Positions 9,951 to 20,659 are shown, counted from the stretch's first letter. The stretch is DNA of 64,000 nucleotides from Vigna angularis (GCF_016808095.1 NC_068971.1:34147631-34211630), one strand, 5' to 3'. The notes: generated by a model not told the origin, from the sequence alone. A program made the numbers and translations.

Positions 9951-11300
9951 ATGGAAGACTTCAACACTCGCGATTTGATCCAGCAGCTGCAGACACAGAT
10001 CGAGGCACAAGCACAAACTATACGGGAGCAGCAAGAACTCCAGCGCAAGCAGGCAGAGGAGCTGGCGGCACTGAGGGTGCAACAACCACCGCCAGAATTG
10101 TCAGCCTCTAATCGGCATGACAATAATGAAGGGAGCCACCATGGAGGGTCGTCTGACCCATTTGGCGGGGGCAAGAAAGGTCCTCCTTCCATGCGTCTCA
10201 CCAACTTGCTCCCGTTCACGGAGACCATCATGCAAGCGCACATGCCAGATAAACCTCCCCCAGCATTGGACCGTTATGATGGCTCCGCCGATCCCGACAA
10301 TCACCTGCGTAACTTTATAGACGCCATGGCGTTCTACACAGACAATGACCCCGTCATTTGCAGAGCTTTCTCCTTATCCCTTAAGGATGAGGCCTTGGAG
10401 TGGTTCCACACTCTTCCACGGAATTCAGTAGATTGTTTTGCGACAATCGAAACTCTGTTCCGAAAACAGTACGCAACCAACAGAAAATCGGAGATGACTG
10501 CTGCTGAGCTTGTGAATACCAAGCAGGAGAAGGATGAAACCCTAAAACCGTTCATGCAACGATACAACGAGACGGCCCGGCGTGTGAAAGATATCAATCA
10601 CACCTTCATCATCAGCAATCTACCCTCGTGCTTAAGGCCAGGATATTTTGCGGAACAATTATATGCTGACCCTCCAACATCTATGGAAGAACTGCAATCC
10701 ACAATTGCAAAGTTCATCCGCATCGAGGATCTTCGGAATTCTCGGAAGAAGCAGCAGCAGGATACCTCCAACCATGATGCTAAGAAACCCGCCAAACGAC
10801 CGACCAACGACTATAAATCAGACCGACCGCCCCGAAAAGAGTCAGGGTGGACGTCTAAGTACGATCGCTACGCGACCCTCAACGCACCCAGAGCAAAGGT
10901 GCTTGAGGAGGCTTTGCACGCCGAACTCCTAACTGTGCGGCGAAGAGCTACTCCCAAGAACGCGGACAGCAGCAAGGCCTGCCGCCTCCACATGAATCAT
11001 GGGCATGATACGGAAGAATGCAACTTGGTGAAGGACGAGCTGGAGCGACTCATCCGAGCAGGCTACCTCCAGAACTACGTTAAGGACAGAATCTCCACCA
11101 GAGCCACAACTCCTCACCGTAAGGATCCCTCCAGACGGAGCCCCGAGCGATCACCTCCTCGGGATGACCGACGCCGCAGGCGATCGCGCAGCCAACCCCG
11201 ACGAACGGAGAGAGAACGTTCAGTCCGAGGTCGAATCGACACCATATCGGGTGGTTTCGCCGGGGGGGAGTGTCATCCTCCGCCAGGAAACGACATCTAA
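9951..11300 (+). CDS. Gypsy Gag
   Basis: This 449-residue Gag starts at ATG 9951 (MEDFNTRDL). The open frame extends back to a TTG inside the primer site, which is not a likely start. Residues about 10-50 form a Gln/Glu-rich coiled coil. The Retrotrans_gag capsid domain covers about residues 100-260, including NHLRNFIDAMAFY and LEWFHTLPRNSV. A zinc-knuckle-like CRLHMNHGHDTEEC is near residue 343, followed by an Arg/Ser-rich basic tail. The frame ends soon after a run of seven G around 11262, where the family normally continues into protease. Gag packages the element's RNA in cytoplasmic particles. It appears intact up to the G run. Confidence 0.9.
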   Translation: MEDFNTRDLIQQLQTQIEAQAQTIREQQELQRKQAEELAALRVQQPPPELSASNRHDNNEGSHHGGSSDPFGGGKKGPPSMRLTNLLPFTETIMQAHMPDKPPPALDRYDGSADPDNHLRNFIDAMAFYTDNDPVICRAFSLSLKDEALEWFHTLPRNSVDCFATIETLFRKQYATNRKSEMTAAELVNTKQEKDETLKPFMQRYNETARRVKDINHTFIISNLPSCLRPGYFAEQLYADPPTSMEELQSTIAKFIRIEDLRNSRKKQQQDTSNHDAKKPAKRPTNDYKSDRPPRKESGWTSKYDRYATLNAPRAKVLEEALHAELLTVRRRATPKNADSSKACRLHMNHGHDTEECNLVKDELERLIRAGYLQNYVKDRISTRATTPHRKDPSRRSPERSPPRDDRRRRRSRSQPRRTERERSVRGRIDTISGGFAGGECHPPPGNDI

Positions 11301-14300
11301 GACAGTTGAAGTCGGTACACATGGTGGATCGACAACCTCGGTCAATTCCTGATATTACCTTCACCAATGCAGATTTCCATGCGCCCGACCCTGATCACGA
11401 TGATCCCATGGTCATCATGGCCGAAATAGCTCGATACGACGTCAGCAAGGTACTCGTCGATCAGGGGAGTTCGGTCAACATCCTATACTGGTCCACCTTC
11501 AAAAAGATGGATCTATCAGAGGACCTCATTGCTCCTTTCAACGAGCAAATTGTAGGCTTTTCAGGGGAAAGACTCGACACCCGGGGGTACCTCGACCTAC
11601 GAACGCGCCTGGGAACGGGTCAGGAGGCACCGGAACTTAGAGTCCGCTTTCTGTTGGTCGAGGCCAACACATCATACAACACCTTGTTATGGCGACCTTG
11701 TTTGAATGCATTTGGAGCCATTGTGTCCACCCCTCACCTGGCCATGAAGTTTCCCACGGAACGTGGCACCATTTGCACCGTAAGAGCGGATCAGCGAACG
11801 GCTCGACAGTGTTATGTTGTCGGGCTTAAAGTCACCCCTTTTGTACCAACCAAAAGGGCGAAAGGAGCTGAAACAGCGGCGGTCGACTTGGACCCCCGAA
11901 CTAACATAGACGAGCGTCTCCATCCACAAGGCGATGTCAAGTTCCTTTCATTGGCAGCGGACGGCTCCAAAACCACAAACTTTGGCGGGGACCTCGCTTT
12001 GAAGGATGAACAGGATCTGAGACGTCTGCTCCGGACCAACGCAGACTTGTTCGCGTGGACGACCTCCGATATGCCAGGAATCCACCCCGGAGTCATGGCC
12101 CATAAGTTGTCCATCTTCAGAGAGGCACGCCCTGTCACGCAAAAGAAGCGACGGTTCGGAGAAGAGAAGCGCAAAGCCATTCAGGTTGAGATCGAGAAGT
12201 TGATGAACGCCCAGTTCATCAGAGAGTTAAATTACACTACGTGGTTGTCGAACGTCGTCATGGTCAAGAAGTCGAACGGCCAGTGGAGAATGTGCGTCGA
12301 CTTCACCGACCTCAACAAAGTGTGCCCTAAAGATTCATATCCCTTGCCTAGCATCGATCGGTTGGTAGCCTCCGGTCATGTTATACTCAGCTTCCTCGAC
12401 GCATACTCGGGATACAACCAAATCCCCATGTACGCGTCCGATCAGAGCAAAACAGCCTTCATTACTGAACGCGCTAATTACTGTTATGAAGTAATGTCGT
12501 TCGGTTTAAAGAATGCCAGGGCTACTTATCAACGCCTCATGAATAAAGTTTTCCATCATCAGATAAGACAATGCATGGACGTCTATGTCGACGACATGGT
12601 AATCAGGAGCAATTCTGTGGAACAACACCTGCAAGACTTAAAAGAAGTATTCGGCCAAATCAGAAGGTACAGCATGCGCCTTAACCCTTCCAAGTGCACC
12701 TTCGGAGTCCCTGCGGGTAAGTTTCTAGGTTTCATGCTTACTCGTCGAGGCATCGAAGCCAACCCCGACAAGTGCAAAGCCATACTCGACATGGCAGCCC
12801 CAACAACCCTCAGGGAGGTACAACGTCTAGTTGGTAGACTCACAGCCCTCTCTTGTTTCATTCCGAAGCTAGTCGAACACATCAAGCCCATCCTGAAGAA
12901 CATGAAGAAGGGCACCACACGACACTGGGATGGTGATTGTGAAACAGCATTCAGCACTGTCAAACACATTCTCACTAGTCCTCCAATTATGGCTAGACCG
13001 GACGCTGGGTCCGACTTACAGCTGTATATCGCAGCATCCCACCAAGCCGTCAGCGCTGCCTTAATACAAGAAGCACCCTCCCTCAAGTTAATATACTTCA
13101 CCAGCCGTACGCTACAGGGGGCGGAAGAAAGATATTCTCGCATCGAGAAAATCGCGCTGGCCCTACTCACAGCTTCGCGTCGACTCCGACCGTATTTCCA
13201 GAGCCACCAAGTAGTAGTCCGGACCGATCACCCGATCGCCAAGATCCTCCGCAAGCCTGACTTAGCAGGACGGATGGTCTCTTGGTCAGTGGAGCTTTCC
13301 GAGTTCGGATTACGTTATAAGTCGCGGGGGTCCGTCAAGGGTCAGCATTTGGCGGATTTTGCAGCTGAATTAATACCCGCACCTGATGACTCAACACCAA
13401 AGTGGCTCCTCAACGTAGATGGATCCTCCGACAAAAGGGGGAGGAGTCGGGGTTGTCCTAGAAGGACCAGATGGTTTAGTCATAGAGCAAGTCATCACAT
13501 TCAAATTTTCTGCTAGCAACAACCAGGCCGAGTACGAAGCCTTGATTGCTGGTCTATCCTTAGCCAAAGAGCTCGCGGTCCCTCGTCTAGAGTGTCGGAT
13601 GGATTCAAAGTTAGTGGTCGGCCACGTGAACGGAACTTATCAGGTTAAAGATAATCAGTTACTGCGCTATTTCCACAAAGCTCAGACTCTACTTCAAAAC
13701 TTCGCCGAGGTTAACATCGTCCATGTACCCAGGGAGCAAAACACAAGAGCAGATCTCTTGTCTAAGTTAACTCACTCTAAGGAGAGAGCACAGCTATCAT
13801 CAATCATCAAGATGTCGCTCGACCATCCAGTCGTGGAAGCTTTCGTCACCGATATGTCGACACCGGCAACAGACTGGCGGCAGAAGATCAAGGCTCTAAT
13901 GGTGCAACAGGAACAGGGAGAGAGCATTAGTCTGACTGATTCAAAACGAATTGCGCATTTTTTGTGCATAGGCGACGACCTATACCGCCGCGGCCACAGT
14001 ACTCCTCTTTTGAAATGCATATCAGAGGAGGAAGCCGACTATGTCTTGCGCGAGCTGCACACAGGCATATGCGGATTTCATTCGGGTAAGCGAATGCTCA
14101 GAGCACGCATACTCCGCGCAGGATATTACTGGCCTACGCTCGACCGAGATTGTGAGACGTTCATCAAGAAGTGTATCTCCTGTCAAGCCCACGATCACGA
14201 CATCCACGCACCTCCCGAAGACTTCCATGGTATCATTTCTCCCTGGCCCTTCGCTCAATGGGGTCTCGACATAGTTGGACCTTTACCCCTTGCCAAAGCA

Positions 14301-15101
14301 CAGAACAAGTTCCTCCTCGTGGCGGTCGACTATTTCACAGAATGGATAGAGGCTGAGCCGTTGTCCGTCATCAGTGCTCAGCGAGTGCAGAAGTTCATCT
14401 GGCGCCTGATCTATCGATTCGGCCTACCGCAGAAGATCATTACGGACAACGGTCGCCAGTTCGTCGAACGCAAACTAGAGGCATTCCTCAGCAGTTTGGG
14501 CATCAAACACGTCACCTCCTCGGTCGAGCATCCTCAAACGAACGGCCAAGCCGAGGCCGCAAACAAAGCCATACTTACTGAGTTAAAAAAGCGACTCGGC
14601 GAAGCCAAAGGGTTGTGGGTAGAAGAGCTACCAGAGGTCTTGTGGGCATATCGGTGCACTCCACACGGATCCACAGGGGACACACCATTCAACCTGACTT
14701 ATGGCCATGATGCCATGCTCCCGGTCGAGGTCGGCGAACCCTCGTTAAGACGGAATATCACTGATATGACGCTTAATGACGAATAGATACGGGTGAATCT
14801 CGACATTCTTCCTGAGCGTCGAGAGGTCGCTACCGTCCGCGCAGAGGCACAAAAGCGAATGCTATCTCGCTGTTACAACACCAAGGTCAAACCCAGAGCG
14901 TTCAAAAGTGGCGATCTGGTCTGGCGAAAACGAGGAGAAGCTAGGAAGAATCGAGCGCACGGCAAACTAACTGCCAACTGGGAAGGCCCATTCCGCATCG
15001 TCGAGGACATGGCGAATGGTGCATACCGCCTCCAACTCCTCGACGGACAGCCCATTCCCAACACGTGGAATGCTACTCATCTTAAATATTATTTCAGTTA
15101 G
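11270..15101 (+). pseudogene. Gypsy pol with two frameshifts and a stop
   Basis: Pol is spread over three open stretches. 11270-13516 carries protease (VLVDQGSSVN), reverse transcriptase (MCVDFTDLNKVCPKDSYPLP, catalytic YVDDM near residue 439) and the first RNase H. 13419-14786 carries a second RNase H (NNQAEYEALIAGL, DSKLVVGHVNG) and integrase: zinc site with CISC, core Asp in GLDIVGPL, Asp in ITDNGRQF, Glu in NGQAEAANKA. 14793-15101 carries the integrase C-terminus. Frame changes are consistent with loss of one base in the G run near 11262 and gain of one base near 13427. The stop TAG at 14784-14786 is in frame with the last stretch. The tandem RNase H pair is typical of the Tat lineage. 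No functional polyprotein can be made. Confidence 0.9.
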
Positions 15102-15259
15102 CATTCATTTTTTGCTGACACATTACTCATTGCAGTTTCAAATAAGAAGTATATTTCATTATTATTATCATTTCAGTTCATATATAATTTCTCGCATGTC
15201 GAGTCCCAGGGTCATCGTTGATCGCCCCAAGTACGTCCACTTCCGAACGCCTTGGAAAT

Positions 15260-15440
15260 ACTCCCACTGGTAGCTGTTCTCCCTTGAACACCCAGTCCGT
15301 TCGGGATACACTCCCACTGGTAGTTGTTCTCCCTTGAACACCCAGTCCATTCGGGATAGGTAGCTGTTCTCCCTTGAACACCCAGTCCATTCGGGATACA
15401 CTCCCACGGGTAACTGTTCTCCCATGAACACCCGGTATTC
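15260..15440 (+). repeat. 50-bp tandem repeat, about 3.8 units
   Basis: The unit starts ACTCCCACTGGTAGCTGTTC and ends TTCGGGATAC. Copies begin at 15260, 15310, about 15360 (ten bases short) and 15400. It lies between the end of pol and the antisense ORF. Such tandem repeats in the 3' untranslated region are common in Tat elements. Confidence 0.9.
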
Positions 15441-15741
15441 CCCTACTCGACCCTCACCCTCGACGGTCACACGCGGCGCTATTCACACGCCCGACATCGA
15501 CACTAAAGATATGATCTTCTTAGTCGATCATCCTTTTCCACATTCGTTCATTCAGACGCATGTTCAGCACATTTCGTTCATTCAGACAAATATTCAACAC
15601 GTAACTCGTTACAAAGAAAGTTCACAACATCCACGAACACTTAAACAATTTACAAAGTTCATAGTCGTCAAAATTTCAAAGAAATCAAGTTCAACATTCA
15701 AACAAACATCTATGTTTACATTTACATCCCCATGTAAGATC

Positions 15742-16990
15742 CTAGTCTATTACAATATTAGGCGTGTCGCCAGCAGCATCTCCGACAGTCTCCACAGCCG
15801 GTTCATCCACGGCGGCCGCTTCCTCAGGCCTATCGTTCGCAATCACCTCTTCATCCTCTTCCACGTCCATGAAGGCATCTTCAGGAATTTCGTTAAGAGG
15901 TTTCAATTGACCCTCATACACGTCCTTCCGAACGTCAAACTCCACTCCCTCCGTCGACACCTCCAGTAAGTGTCCGGCTTGCCTCAGAGCCTTCCGGAAG
16001 CCCCTGGTATGTTCAATCATTATCGCATCCTTCAGTTCTTCTACTAGCTCTCTGCTTTCTAAGGTTTCCGCCCGCCAGTCATCCCTCTCCTTGATCAATG
16101 CCGCCATTGCCTTCTTGGCCTGCTCCAGCTCGCACGACACTTGATCACGCTCCTTTTTAAAGGTCAGGCCGACATTCCGGGCTTCATTCAACAGCACTTC
16201 AGCCTCTCTAACGAGCTGCTCTGAACGCTTCTGCTTTGAGTCGCATCCGGCATGAGCCTCAGTAAGTTCTTTCAGCTGAGTCCGCGCCTTCTCCAGCTCA
16301 ACCCGAAGCATACCTCTATCAGAGGCGTAGGCCATATGCCAAGCCAACATTTGAGCCCGAGTCGTCATTTCCAGCATGGCGTCGGCAATTTGTTGCTCGG
16401 TCATGTTCTCTACAACCTTCTTCTCCGAGTCGTCCAGGTTGAGATCGACCTTATGGCCCAGCATAAAGGAGGGGTCCCATATGCCGAGTGGGAGGGGACG
16501 CTCTGTCTCATCAACTACCTCCTTTCTTTTCTTCGACGCAGCTCCGCCAGCGTCGACCGCCTTCACCCTCCTTTTTCGTATCAAAGGTTGCTCTTCAACA
16601 CCCGTTGTTTCGTCCATCGAGACCGACACCACAGCTGGACCAGTTGGTTGCACTTGGGTACGTTGTTGACCAGGTGCATGTCTGGAAGACGACCCTGGGC
16701 GGTCACCTTCAGCCCTCTCATTGCCGATGGACTGGAACCAATTTCTGCCACTTCCCTTTCTCCCCATTATCTCTGCAAAACAAGGGTATACCTAGAACAG
16801 TCAGCAACAACAAAGCAATTTACAAAATTAACGAGCAAAGACACATACCAAACACCCTCGCATCAGCGTCATCGAACTCAAGGCAGTTTATAAGCTGACG
16901 GGAAGAAAAGGGACGGGGCAACGAGGTCAACACACTCAGAGCCTCTAACTCTTCAATCGTCATCTTATCTTCAGGCCAAGAGGAGAACAT
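15742..16990 (-). CDS. Antisense ORF of Tat gypsy, spliced, under the inverted LTR
   Basis: Two exons are proposed on the minus strand: 16990-16849 and 16772-15742. The GTATGTG...TTGCAG intron is 76 bp, and the joined frame is 390 residues. Exon 1 encodes MFSSWPEDKMTIEELEAL and ends DADARVF; exon 2 continues EIMGRKGSGRNWF. A basic, nuclear-type patch (IRKRRVKAV and SKKRKEVV) is near residues 105-130. A long coiled coil rich in Glu, Lys, Arg and Leu (MLRVELEKARTQLKEL onward) covers about residues 195-310. An acidic tail (DVEEDEEVI) follows. It resembles the C-terminal half of plant transposon proteins carried antisense in Tat elements; the usual N-terminal domain is missing. The A of the ATG is the last LTR base and TG is the first internal base. 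Function is unknown. Confidence 0.65.
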
Positions 16991-17709
16991 GTTTCAGTAT
17001 GGATGTGAAACCAAGATACGAACCTAACAAATCTCAACTGCTCCTTCTTGTGACGCCGCTACTGTGATATCTCTCTTTCTGTGTTATGCTCTCTGAGGGG
17101 AAAATGGGTTGGGTACCTGCAAAGGCACTCGACGCTCAAGTCAGAAAAGGGATCTCTTGAATCTTTTCAGTTCAAAGTGATCAAGAAGAAGAAGAATAAT
17201 TTCTCTCTCTTAATTTCTCTAAGGGGGAAAACGTACCTTTTTTCTCGTGTGCTTTGTGTATTTAAAACAGTAAAATAAACCGTTTACCTGAAAGTCCGGA
17301 TGGTTACCAAAGTTTACTATCTGGAAGTTATAATTGCTAGATCGTGTCTGATACTGGGTCAGTTATTCCCGTGATTTATGGCATTGACCGATATTTGTAG
17401 CTGGTAACTTCTAACCGCTACACCTTTTAAGTTTAAGATAACGCTCGTCATATGTCGAGCGCCTTATATACTGATGTAACTATGCGAACTGTCGTGCGAG
17501 ACTTTTGTCGCGACATCACTGTTTAGTTGTCGATCACCAAGTGGTCGACGTCAAACTCTAAATGATACGAACATAAGAAAACCCAGAAAATGGTCGGTTG
17601 GGTTATGTGTCGATCGTTTAGTAGACTATATTACTGTTTAATGGTCGATCACCAAGTAGTCGACATTAAGCTGTAAGTGATACGAGCATGAGAAGGCCTA
17701 GTGGACGGC
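16990..17709 (-). repeat. Gypsy LTR in inverted orientation
   Basis: This is the reverse complement of the left LTR from its U5 end (TGTTTCAGTATGG in plus reading) to about 52 bp short of the U3 end. By eye it differs from the left LTR at a few percent of positions. Its promoter points left, into the antisense ORF. Confidence 0.95.
17464..17470 (-). promoter_or_regulatory. TATA box in the inverted gypsy LTR
   Basis: TATATAAGG on the minus strand is the counterpart of the box at 9416. It would direct transcription toward 16990 and the spliced ORF, with a leader of roughly 440-450 nt. Confidence 0.5.
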
Positions 17710-17771
17710 TAAACCCAAAACTAATAAAATAAGATTTTAATGAATCCCTAAAATTTAAGTTTATCCCAACA
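17710..17771 (-). repeat. Short LTR element, 5' LTR, second part
   Basis: The sequence resumes at TAAACCCAAAAC and runs to TCCCAACA, matching 8338-8399. The 5-bp duplication TCTTC follows. Confidence 0.93.
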
Positions 17772-17837
17772 TCTTCCTCAACTCATGGGATTTAGCTCAT
17801 CTCGGAAACTCTTCTCTACCTATAAATAGGTATCATG

Positions 17838-18110
17838 TGCATTAAGAAGTAGACTTTAAACCAAACTCAATCCCACAAAACCGGTTTGTAAGGTGAGGTT
17901 TGCACCTACTTATATACTCTAAATTAGCATTATCTCTAGTCGATATAAGACTTCCAACATTATCGCTAGAATAAGCTCTAACCATAGCTTTGATATCATG
18001 TTAAGACTGGACTTTAAGTCTAACTCAACCCCACAAATCCAGCTTGTAAAATGAGGATTGCATCCTGTTATATACTCTAAATTGGCCTAGTCGACGTGGT
18101 ACTTACAGCA
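17838..18110 (-). mobile_element. TRIM-like element with a 39-bp interior
   Basis: Two similar 112-122 bp direct repeats, 17838-17959 and 17999-18110, are separated by only 39 bp. Shared landmarks are GACTTTAA, CAATCCCAC/CAACCCCAC, GAGGTTTGCA/GAGGATTGCA and TATACTCTAAATT. On the minus strand TGATATCAAAGC, a primer-site-like sequence, follows the TTAACA end of the right repeat. This looks like a degenerate TRIM. The ends and the lack of a clear target duplication leave the class uncertain. Confidence 0.65.
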
Positions 18111-18482
18111 ATGTGATTCTTCCAAATCACGGAACTTACTTGTTTTTATATTATGGCGGGTATAATTTTTAGAGGTACTTACTAGTTCTGGTAGTCCTGT
18201 ATCTAGAGGTATATTTTTAACTCTTTTTAGAGTTACTAGTTCTAGTGTCCAGAGGAATGCGGATAAATAATTAAGCACTGAATCTGTGATTTTGTCAGCT
18301 TTTTAACAAAAGTTTAATCACAATCACAAGCATAACACAATACCATACACAAATACAGAGCAATCAAAATTGTATTATGTTCATTCGCCGAAAACCAAAA
18401 ATCAGAAACACAAACCAAATGACATTTCAAATTACCCCAAACAACACCAGCAGAAGTTAGGGTATAGATAAGATCAACTCAC

Positions 18483-18866
18483 CACAGCTCTGAGAAGCTT
18501 CGCCGGAGATAGCTGCGGCGACCCAAGGCAGTGGCTAAGGTAGTCCTCTGCAACCTCGGCGAGCTCGAGATAGAAAGCTTCCAGGACGAGATCGACGACG
18601 ATTAGCAAGTGGTTCCAGCTCCGATGAAGGTGATCAAGACTCCGGCGAGGGATGGCTGTAGACGCGCGGTGAGGGTCTGGCGGCGGCCTAGGGTCGTCGA
18701 GGAGGACATGAACCAGCTAGGGTTTGGCAGCGGCGACGACCAGCGAACTGAGGCGGAGGCGGCTGTGGTCGCGGTGGATGAGGGAGTGAAGGAGAAAGCT
18801 TGGTTGCGTCTCTTGTGGGGAGAAGAAGAGGCTGAGGCTGTGTTCACGCAGGACGAGAGTGGCCAT
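18483..18866 (-). pseudogene. Unidentified interrupted exon-like segment
   Basis: This GC-rich island in AT-rich DNA has an ATG on the minus strand at 18866. The MATLVLREH frame looks like a plastid or mitochondrial presequence (Ser, Leu, Arg-rich) but meets a TAG after about 49 codons. Past the stop the same frame reads on, including LELAEVAEDYLSHCLG, and ends at a good splice donor (GTG|GTGAGTTG at 18483/18482). A second frame (18602-18847) is also open but starts only at GTG. No downstream exon is visible before the TRIM-like and nested elements. It may be the first exon of a gene broken by retroelements, or a non-coding first exon. I do not recognise a family. Confidence 0.3.
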
Positions 18867-18899
18867 GAAATTGAGAGAATTTAATATTAAATTTATTGT

Positions 18900-20650
18900 T
18901 AATTTTTTAAAAAAAAATTTAGAGGTAAGTTAGAATAGACCATCAAAAGAAAGTTTGTAAAAGAGAATTTAAGACTAAATTTATAATTTTTTTTATAAAG
19001 AATTTAGAAATAAACAAGAATAAATTTAGAAAAGAAATTTGTAAAAGTTAAACTAGAATTTGATCATAGATAAAAATTTGTTTTAGTTAATAGAAAATAA
19101 GATTACCAAAATATACTTGTTAGTGTAAAATGATATTTATTAATAATATATTTATTAGAAAAAAAATTATAAGAGAGAAAAATGAAAATTATTTTTTAAA
19201 ATAAAATAAATTTTAATTTAAGTAAAATCAAATAAAATAACATTTTTATCTTGATCGGGGAAAGAAACAAAGTGCTCTTTGAAGTGGAAAACAAATTGTT
19301 TTATATCTTAAAAATTATATCTTGAAAATAATAAATATTAATATTAAAAATATCCCATTTCAAACAAACAAAATGAAAAAATATCACATTTCAATGATTA
19401 CATATGCAACAAATTATAAAATAAAATAAGGATAAAAATTATATTTTATATCAATTTTTTGTAAATTTCTTGCTAGGTGATAAATTAAATATGTATCTCG
19501 CTAATTACTTTATTTTCTTCCTTTCAACATTTGGAAGTGAACATCATTTTATACAAGAATCTATCTTTCCCGTTCCTTTTATATAGTAAAATCAGTGCAG
19601 GTGAACATTGCATGAGGGTTATGTTGTGCGTTTTCGTTAAAAATATTGAGGAAAAAAGAAGTACCCCTTGTGTTGTGTTCTACCCGCTAATAATGAGAGA
19701 AAACGAGGAAGACGGAGGAATCTGGCTATGTGCTACACCAGGGTTTTTTAACCGCGCAATCCACTGGATTTTTAAAAAAGAAATTGTTAAATAAGCTTTG
19801 TTTATTTTTAATTACTTTTTTATTATAATTGATTAAATGTTTGAAAAAAAAAATTCTTATTTGTATAACTATACTTTTCCAAGGACATATAGCCCCTAGA
19901 CATATACTCGATGCTAATGGTATGCTTCACGATTTAGACGACTTAATTGAATACATGTCGACATTGAAAAAAAGTTGATTGAGTTGATTTAACGTTAAAC
20001 TCCTTTTATTTATATAAAAAAACGGAATTCAATTGAGAGGAGTTTATTCCCCCATAAAATTTGGTAAATTATTTTTTTATACAATTTTAATATCTTTTAA
20101 AAATAGGTTTTCTCGTTTATATGTTAAGTTATAAATTGCAATGAATTTGGTACATTAATTAATAAATTAATTTATATAAAAAAAGTATAGATCGTGATTG
20201 ATTCATATCTTAAATTTCAATCACCCTCAACAAACTTTTGAGACTCGGTCCCTGTGTGCAAGTGAGTATGTTAATAATGAATATTGCCTGAATGGGAAAA
20301 ATGAAATTTTTGGTGAGACCAAAAAGGATATGTTCAAGTTTAACAAAACATAGGAAGCAAAAGAAATATCAAACCACGCAATAATGCAGCAGAGAATAAG
20401 TCAGTGGAGTAGATGCATAACCAAGATGTGGATCCAAAAGATTTTCAGGGGGGCCGGCTGATGCATCATAATACGTATACCATTGCTGTTACATTCCAAG
20501 GTTTTACAAAGTCCAACATGCACAAAGGGAAAGCGTTACATTTGAGAGTATAAACAACACTGCTTCTTAAAGAAAAGTCACAAAGACCCGTACAACGCAG
20601 CGTCTGCCTTTACACGTTTTTTACTTATTCATTCATTCTTCCAACTATGG
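18900..20650. other. AT-rich intergenic DNA
   Basis: Long runs of A and T, no conserved reading frame. The 87-codon plus ORF at 19531-19794 has no recognisable features. The last part is the upstream region of the gene at 20799. Confidence 0.5.
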
Positions 20651-20659
20651 TGATTCTCA

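Larger units (their letters stand above)
9126..17709 (+). mobile_element. Tat-type Ty3/gypsy element with an inverted second LTR
   Basis: An 8.6-kb element is inserted in the LTR of the previous element. It has a 769-bp LTR starting TGTACCGTAGG, a primer site, gag, and pol in gypsy order (protease, RT, RNase H, second RNase H, integrase). Downstream, as in several Tat-lineage elements, is an ORF on the opposite strand. The second LTR (16990-17709) is the reverse complement of the first, which is abnormal for an LTR retrotransposon. It also lacks about 52 bp of its outer U3 end. The host sequence resumes as CTAAACCC, so the right target duplication (expected ATTAC) is reduced to its last base. 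Pol carries two frameshifts and one stop. Lineage is inferred from the dual RNase H and antisense ORF. Confidence 0.9.
8065..17771 (-). mobile_element. Short non-autonomous LTR element, 5' LTR split by gypsy
   Basis: The element lies on the minus strand and is flanked by the 5-bp duplication TCTTC (8060-8064 and 17772-17776). The 3' LTR is 8065-8399. The internal region is 8400-8866, only 467 bp. The 5' LTR starts at 8867, is interrupted after 9125 by the gypsy element, and resumes at 17710-17771. LTR ends are TGTTGGGA/TCCCAACA. Without the gypsy insertion the element is only about 1.1 kb. It has a primer site but no pol, so it belongs with large TRIM or small LARD elements and needs a helper. 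The matching target duplication around 9.7 kb of nested DNA fixes the insertion order. Confidence 0.93.

Noticed and set aside
12583..13170. 195-codon minus ORF
   Set aside because: Antisense shadow of the gypsy reverse transcriptase/RNase H.
15168..15470. Minus ORF with repeated GEQLPVGVYPE-type units
   Set aside because: It is simply the 50-bp tandem repeat read in an open frame inside the gypsy 3' region; the unit length is not a multiple of three.
18609..18884. 91-codon plus ORF in the GC-rich island
   Set aside because: Arg/Glu/Ala-rich shadow of the minus-strand exon-like frame; no recognisable motif.
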